DNA of 64,000 nucleotides from Sphingomonas montanisoli (lineage in GTDB: Bacteria; Pseudomonadota; Alphaproteobacteria; Sphingomonadales; Sphingomonadaceae), in NCBI RefSeq assembly GCF_008274695.1, contig NZ_VTOU01000003.1:496001-560000 (forward strand), given 5' to 3'. The translations under genes and the position numbers were made by a program. The notes below the pieces were generated by a model. The model was not told where the DNA came from, did no database searches, and saw only the letters and a program-made list of their open reading frames with translations. Position 1 is the stretch's first letter. Every line of letters begins with the position of its first letter. This document shows positions 59,731-64,000 of this stretch, in pieces.

Positions 59731-60563
59731 CGTAATGCCTTCGCCTTGGTCACGGGCCGCGCGGCGAGATCAAGGATCGCGGGCAGCGCCTCGAACACCG
59801 ACTGGCGGCCGATCTCGATCAGCATGTCGGCCTTGGTAAAGTCGTGTATGTCGACATGGCCGACCGGCAGGGTGAGCGCGAGATCGGGTGGATCGATCGC
59901 CAGCGACGCGCGCGCGAGTTCGGACATCAGCAGCATCGTCGACGCGCGCACCACCGCCATCGTCGAATGCGCACCCGCGGGCCGCTCGCGGATCGCCGAG
60001 ACCCGCTTGCGCCCCGCATAATCGCCCTGAAGGTTCACCGACACGATCGGCAGGCCGGGCGCGATCGTGCGCGCCGCCGCGACGGGCACAGGCGCCACGA
60101 CGCCGCCATCGACCAGGAAGCGACCGTCGCTGCGCACCGGGCGGAACAGGCCCGGGATCGCCATCGAGGCCATGATCGCCGGAACCACGAAGCCGCGATC
60201 GGCGATCACCGCCTCGCCGCTCGTCAGGTCGGCGGCGACGGTGGCGGCAGGCATCCACAGATCCTGAAAGCGCATCTCGCCGAAATGGAGTTCCAGTTCG
60301 CGCAATATCGTCCGCCCGCCGAGCAGCGCGCCGGGCTTCATGTGCAGATCGAGATAGGAAAGGACACGCAGCCAGCCGGCGGTGCGGGCGATATGCTCCA
60401 GCGTGTCGAGCCGACGCGCCGCGAAGCTCACCGCCGCAAGCGCGCCGATCGAGGTGCCCGCCACTCCGCCGACATCGACGCCCGCCTCCTCCAGCGCGCG
60501 CAGCACGCCGATATGCGCCCAGCCGAGCGCCGCGCCACCGCCTAGAGCAAGTGCTATCGGCAT
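59727..60563 (-). CDS. Patatin-like phospholipase (RssA-like)
   Basis: 278 residues. GGGAALGWAHIGVL is the oxyanion hole, GTSIG the serine nucleophile elbow (G-x-S-x-G) and VDGG (in LVDGGVVAPVPV) the Asp of the dyad. Hydrolyses acyl ester bonds of membrane lipids. Start ATG 60563. Between tldD and DUF924; the three genes tldD-patatin-DUF924 form a tight minus-strand run. Confidence 0.9.
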   Translation of the reverse strand: MPIALALGGGAALGWAHIGVLRALEEAGVDVGGVAGTSIGALAAVSFAARRLDTLEHIARTAGWLRVLSYLDLHMKPGALLGGRTILRELELHFGEMRFQDLWMPAATVAADLTSGEAVIADRGFVVPAIMASMAIPGLFRPVRSDGRFLVDGGVVAPVPVAAARTIAPGLPIVSVNLQGDYAGRKRVSAIRERPAGAHSTMAVVRASTMLLMSELARASLAIDPPDLALTLPVGHVDIHDFTKADMLIEIGRQSVFEALPAILDLAARPVTKAKALR

Positions 60564-60603
60564 GCGTGCCTCACCGCCTCACGGGGTTGGGAGACATCGC
60601 GCC

Positions 60604-62034
60604 TCAGGCCGCCGTGCCACCCACGGTGAGGCCGGAAATCAGCACGGTCGGCTGGCCGACACCCGCAGGCACCGATTGGCCGCCCTTGCCGCAGATGCCC
60701 ACGCCTTCGTCGAGCGCCATGTCGTTGCCGATCGCGGTCACCTTGGTCAGCACCGACGGGCCATCGCCGATCAGGGTCGCGCCCTTGATCGGCACGGTCA
60801 GCTTGCCATTCTCGATCTTGTACGCCTCGGTGCAGCTGAACACGAACTTGCCGCTGGTGATGTCGACCTGACCGCCGCCGAAGCTCTTGGCATAGATGCC
60901 GTTCTTCGCCCGCGCGATGATCTCGCCCGGATCGTCGTTGCCGCCATACATGAAGGTGTTGGTCATGCGCGGCATCGGCGCATGCGCATAGCTTTCACGC
61001 CGCCCGTTGCCGGTCGGGTCGACGCCCATCAGCCGCGCGTTGAGCCGATCCTGGATATAGCCTTTCAGGATGCCGTCCTCGATCAGGACGTTGCACTGGC
61101 TCGGCGTGCCTTCATCATCGATCGTGATCGATCCGCGCCGACCCTCGATCGATCCGTCGTCGACCACGGTGACGCCCGGCGCCGCCACCCGCTCGCCGAT
61201 GCGGCCCGAAAAGGCCGAGCTGCCCTTGCGGTTGAAATCGCCTTCCAGCCCGTGGCCGATCGCCTCGTGCAGCAGCACGCCGGGCCAGCCGGGGCCGCAC
61301 ACCACGGTCATCTCGCCCGCGGGCGCCGCGACCGAATCGAGATTGACGATCGCCTGCTTGAGCGCCTCGTCGATCGCGCGGTTCCACGTCGCCGGCTCGA
61401 ACAGCCGATCGTAGAGATAACGGCCGCCCAGCCCGAAGAAGCCGGTTTCGCGCCGGCCATTCTGTTCGACCACGATCGAGACGTTGAGGCGGACGAGCGG
61501 GCGCACGTCGAACGCGGTGAAGCCGTCGGGACGGACGATCTCGACCACGCTCCACGATCCCGACAGGCCGACCGACACCTGCTGGACACGCGGATCGCGC
61601 GCACGGGCGGCAGCGTCGACCTGCTGGCAAAGCTCGACCTTCTTGGCGAAGGGGATCAGGCCCAGCGGATCTTCGCCGGTATAGAGGCTGTTGTTCGTCC
61701 GGCGCGGCGGCGCGGCGCGGCTGCCCTTGGCGGGATCGAGCAAGGTCATCGTCTCGCCCGCGCGCAGGATCGCCGCTTCGCTCAGCTCGTTGGCATGGGC
61801 GAAGGCAGTCGTCTCGCCCGAAATGCCGCGCAGGCCGAAGCCCGCCTGGGTGTTGAAATCGGCGGTCTTGAGCCGCCCATCGTCGAAGCCGAAGCTCTCC
61901 GACGCCATATATTGGAGGTAAAGCTCGCCATCGTCGCAGCTCTTGAGCGTCTGCGCGGTCAGGCGAAGCGCTGCGTCGGGATCGAGCGCGTCGCGATAGA
62001 GGAAGCGGCGGGGATCGGCGGTGGTGATGCTCAT
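60604..62034 (-). CDS. tldD: Metalloprotease TldD
   Basis: 476 residues. The zinc motif HEAIGHGLEGDFN (H-E-x-x-x-H) and the closing SGLTVGGTA are typical of TldD. With TldE/PmbA it matures peptides such as microcins and clips CcdA-like antitoxins. TldE is not in the window. The start ATG 62034 (MSITTADPRRFLYRD) is chosen over the upstream in-frame extension, which is opposite the neighbouring gene. Confidence 0.94.
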   Translation of the reverse strand: MSITTADPRRFLYRDALDPDAALRLTAQTLKSCDDGELYLQYMASESFGFDDGRLKTADFNTQAGFGLRGISGETTAFAHANELSEAAILRAGETMTLLDPAKGSRAAPPRRTNNSLYTGEDPLGLIPFAKKVELCQQVDAAARARDPRVQQVSVGLSGSWSVVEIVRPDGFTAFDVRPLVRLNVSIVVEQNGRRETGFFGLGGRYLYDRLFEPATWNRAIDEALKQAIVNLDSVAAPAGEMTVVCGPGWPGVLLHEAIGHGLEGDFNRKGSSAFSGRIGERVAAPGVTVVDDGSIEGRRGSITIDDEGTPSQCNVLIEDGILKGYIQDRLNARLMGVDPTGNGRRESYAHAPMPRMTNTFMYGGNDDPGEIIARAKNGIYAKSFGGGQVDITSGKFVFSCTEAYKIENGKLTVPIKGATLIGDGPSVLTKVTAIGNDMALDEGVGICGKGGQSVPAGVGQPTVLISGLTVGGTAA

Positions 62035-62053
62035 GTCCGCCGATATAGGCCGA

Positions 62054-62263
62054 TCAGTGGTGTTCGCCAGCCCCGACGCCCGCCGCAAGCACGAAACGGC
62101 GATCGCAATAGCCGCAATCGGCATAGCCGATCTCGCGATCGATCTCGATGAACACGCGCGGATGGCCGAGCGAGGCGCCGCCCGGAATGTCGCTCGCCCC
62201 GTCGCATGCGACGCGGGTCGAGTTGACGGTGACGGTTTCGGGCGAAGCGGGCTCGATGCTCAT
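62054..62263 (-). CDS. Zinc-finger (CHCC) protein
   Basis: 69 residues with Cys ligands in VACDG and YADCGYC and the His in GHPRVFIEI, the zf-CHCC domain. The NDUFS6 subunit of complex I has this fold; bacterial ones are stand-alone and of unknown role. ATG 62263, overlapping no gene. Between tldD and the type B repeat. Confidence 0.82.
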   Translation of the reverse strand: MSIEPASPETVTVNSTRVACDGASDIPGGASLGHPRVFIEIDREIGYADCGYCDRRFVLAAGVGAGEHH

Positions 62264-62366
62264 GCCGCGCGGATTAGCAAGGCTTGTGCGCCGCCGCAAC
62301 GGCCTGTCCCGAGTCGGACTCGGACCGGCGCACGCGCGCCGATGGACTCTCGACACTCTCCACCCG

Positions 62367-62435
62367 CTCGTGTCGAGCGAAGTCGAGACACGTTGGCGTG
62401 CGAGACCGTGTCTCGACTTCGCTCGACACGAACGG
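62367..62435. repeat. Palindromic element type B, copy 2
   Basis: Inverted arms CTCGTGTCGAG... and ...CTCGACACGAACGG (62367-62392 and 62407-62435) with the core CGTGTCGAG shared with copy 1 at 25040. It lies in the divergent space between the zinc-finger gene and the SPOR-like lipoprotein gene, hence in both promoter regions. Confidence 0.8.
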
Positions 62436-62452
62436 AGTTGGGGAGAGAAGCT

Positions 62453-63358
62453 TTGAAAAGGTCGGTCGTCTTAGCGTTAGTGGTCACGGCCATGCTCGCC
62501 GCCTGCGCGAAAAAGAAGCAGGCGCCCGAGCCCACGCCGCCCCCGGCCCCAACGCCCGCCGCCCGCCCGCTCCCGCCCGGAGGCGCGCCGCCTACCTTCA
62601 AGCTGCCCAAATCCGACGGCAAGGGCGGTTGGGATACGCCGAACAACGGCATCGCCGATCCCGAAGCGATCTGGCACCTGCGATCCGCGCTCAACGTCGC
62701 CGCGCTTGCCTGCGATCGGACCGGGTCGAAGGGGATCGTCGCGGGCTACAACAAGCTGCTCACCGCGCAGAAGGCCGCCTTCGCCAAGGGCTATGCCGCC
62801 GAAGGCACGCGCCACGGCAAGGGCACCCCGCTCGATCGGCACGTCACCAGCGTCTATAATTATTTCGCTCAACCGCCCGCACAGGCAGGATTCTGCCCGG
62901 TCGCGGCCGATGTGCTGAAGGAAGCCGCGACCGTCAGCACCGCCGACTTCCCCGTTTATGCGCCAAAGGCGCTCGCGCGGTTGGAAGCCCCGTTCACCGC
63001 CTTCTACACCGCCTTCGCCGCATATGAGGTCGAACTGGCGGCGTGGGAGAAGGGGGGCGGATCGAAGATGGCCGCCGCCGAACCGATGCGCATGATGCGC
63101 GCCGCGCCCGCCGGCCCGCCCTGGCGAATCCAGCTCGGCGCCTATTCGGGCGACAAGGCCGCGCGCGAGGCGTGGGGCCGGATCAGCAAGCGGATGTCGA
63201 AGGCGGCCGATTTCGAGCCGCGTTACGAACCCGTCCCTGGCAAAACCCTGGTCCGCGTCCAGATCGGCCCCGTCACCGACCGTGACGAGGCCATCGCGCT
63301 CTGCGCCGCCGCCTCTGCCGCCGCACTCGATTGCTTCCCGGTGGCGCCCAAGCCCTGA
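62453..63358 (+). CDS. SPOR-like domain lipoprotein
   Basis: 301 residues from a TTG at 62453 (GGGAGAG upstream): lipobox MLAAC, a proline-rich linker, a region of unknown fold with Cys pairs, then a C-terminal stretch PPWRIQLGAYSGDKAAREAWGRISKRM with RVQIGPVTDRDEA typical of the peptidoglycan-binding SPOR domain. It would be anchored in the outer membrane and bind denuded glycan at the septum. A TTG start is inferred, since no ATG or GTG fits. Confidence 0.78.
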   Translation: MKRSVVLALVVTAMLAACAKKKQAPEPTPPPAPTPAARPLPPGGAPPTFKLPKSDGKGGWDTPNNGIADPEAIWHLRSALNVAALACDRTGSKGIVAGYNKLLTAQKAAFAKGYAAEGTRHGKGTPLDRHVTSVYNYFAQPPAQAGFCPVAADVLKEAATVSTADFPVYAPKALARLEAPFTAFYTAFAAYEVELAAWEKGGGSKMAAAEPMRMMRAAPAGPPWRIQLGAYSGDKAAREAWGRISKRMSKAADFEPRYEPVPGKTLVRVQIGPVTDRDEAIALCAAASAAALDCFPVAPKP

Positions 63359-63725
63359 CTTATTCTCGCCCGTCAGGGGGAGGTGGCGCCGAAGGCGACG
63401 GAGGGGGAGGACACGAAACGTCCTGCTTGCCGCCGCCCTCCCCCTCCGTCAGCTAAAGCTGACACCTCCCCCTGGCGGGGGAGGATAAGTCAGGGCTTGA
63501 CGGACAAGAACAAATCAAGTACAAACTCAACCATAGCGCATCGGCGCGTCGCTCTTTCTCATCGTTCGGCGGACGGCAATTCAGCGTAAGTCCTTTTGGG
63601 GAAGCGATTCCGAGCGTGACGTAGTGACAACTTCCACAACTTCCGACCCAGCGTGACGCTGTGAATCGCCTCATCCGCGCTAAGCTCTTTCGCCGCTTCG
63701 CCGCGCCGCCTATACCGCCAGCGCA
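63359..63725. other. Intergenic region with repeat and direct repeats before the ABC ATPase
   Basis: 367 bases. Type A element copy 4 fills 63364-63485. Further on are two near-identical 15-base direct repeats of AGCGTGACG-N2-GTGA (63613-63627 and 63650-63664, 13 of 15 identical), and a tandem ACAACTTCC pair between them. No open frame with a ribosome site is seen. Confidence 0.6.
63364..63485. repeat. Palindromic element type A, copy 4
   Basis: The CCCGTCAGGGGGAGG end and the inverted CCTCCCCCTGGCGGG end surround an inner GTCAGCTAAAGCTGAC hairpin, the same layout as copy 1. Unlike the others it is not between convergent genes (both flanking genes are on the plus strand). Confidence 0.8.
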
Positions 63726-64000
63726 ATGACCGAAGCAGCCATCAGCATCCGGGGCCTTTCCAAGATCTACAAGGGCGGCAAGCAGGCGCTCCATGGGATC
63801 GACCTCGATATACCCCGTGGCCAGATATTCGGCCTGCTCGGCCCGAACGGCGCCGGCAAATCGACCACGATCAACATCCTTGCGGGGCTGGTGAACAAGA
63901 GCGCGGGCGAAGTCTCGATCTGGGGTTTCGACATCGATCGCGATCCGCGCAACGCCAAGGCGTCGATCGGCATCGTGCCGCAGGAGATCGTGTTCGATCC
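63726..64000 (+). CDS. ABC transporter ATP-binding protein, start only
   Basis: 91 residues are seen before the right edge: MTEAAISIRGLSKIYKGGKQALHGIDLDIPRGQIFGLLGPNGAGKSTTINILAGL includes Walker A. It matches ABC-2-type exporters (multidrug or polysaccharide); the permease would lie to the right. The start ATG 63726 has no strong ribosome site. It is preceded by two direct repeats, candidate operators. Confidence 0.85.
   Translation, partial: MTEAAISIRGLSKIYKGGKQALHGIDLDIPRGQIFGLLGPNGAGKSTTINILAGLVNKSAGEVSIWGFDIDRDPRNAKASIGIVPQEIVFD

Overview
The window is a GC-rich stretch of chromosome from an alphaproteobacterium, almost certainly of the order Sphingomonadales (Sphingomonas-like). The evidence is the infA-maf-RNase G-like run, an RNase E whose S1 domain carries an acidic insertion, the DUF6481 and small basic 'MAQLRTANKRHK' proteins, an FNR-type regulator, and two families of palindromic intergenic repeats. 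No plasmid, prophage, IS element or CRISPR array is visible. It looks like continuous core chromosome with accessory cassettes between housekeeping genes.

Layout. 1-1.2 kb (minus): infA, maf and the start of an RNase E/G paralogue. 1.3-6.6 kb (plus): flavin reductase, polA, a polysaccharide flippase, folK, then tRNA-Lys(UUU). 6.9-13.1 kb: a possible tiny membrane protein, uvrD, two MFS exporters and cysK. 13.1-16.3 kb: a LysR regulator divergent from an unknown gene and two pirins, with a dyad operator between them. 16.3-23.3 kb: an accessory cassette that looks catabolic (MFS importer, NTF2-like protein, Coq4-motif protein, two SDRs, AraC regulator, luciferase-like monooxygenase). 23.4-29.3 kb: HNH nuclease, gluQ, pheST and small proteins. 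29.3-32.5 kb: spermidine-synthase-like protein, Rieske oxygenase and cytochrome P450. 32.7-38.5 kb: an FNR/CRP regulator and a divergent pair of genes flanking a near-perfect FNR-type box, a thioesterase, two consecutive Tat-signal enzymes (S51 peptidase and PLP enzyme), and a DUF3667 protein. 38.6-47.6 kb: an M48-TPM fusion lipoprotein, prfB, PBP1A, an AT-richer methyltransferase that looks inserted, a DsbA-like protein and a BepA-like protease. 47.6-52 kb: RNase E and an amidase. 52-64 kb: Atm1-type ABC transporter, recQ, a DUF442 phosphatase, an EEP nuclease, glnK-amtB behind a textbook sigma-54 promoter and ahead of a strong terminator, DUF924, patatin, tldD, a zinc-finger protein, a SPOR-like lipoprotein, and a truncated ABC ATPase.

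How genes work together. Nitrogen control (glnK-amtB), envelope biogenesis (flippase, PBP1A, amidase, BepA/DsbA-like, SPOR-like lipoprotein) and translation (infA, prfB, pheST, gluQ, tRNA-Lys, RNase E) form the core. The accessory oxidative genes (Coq4-like, LLM, SDRs, Rieske, P450) suggest breakdown of an unknown hydrophobic or aromatic compound. The least expected items are the Coq4-motif protein outside any ubiquinone operon, the tandem Tat peptidase/PLP-enzyme pair, the M48-TPM fusion, and the repeat elements that fill convergent gene ends.
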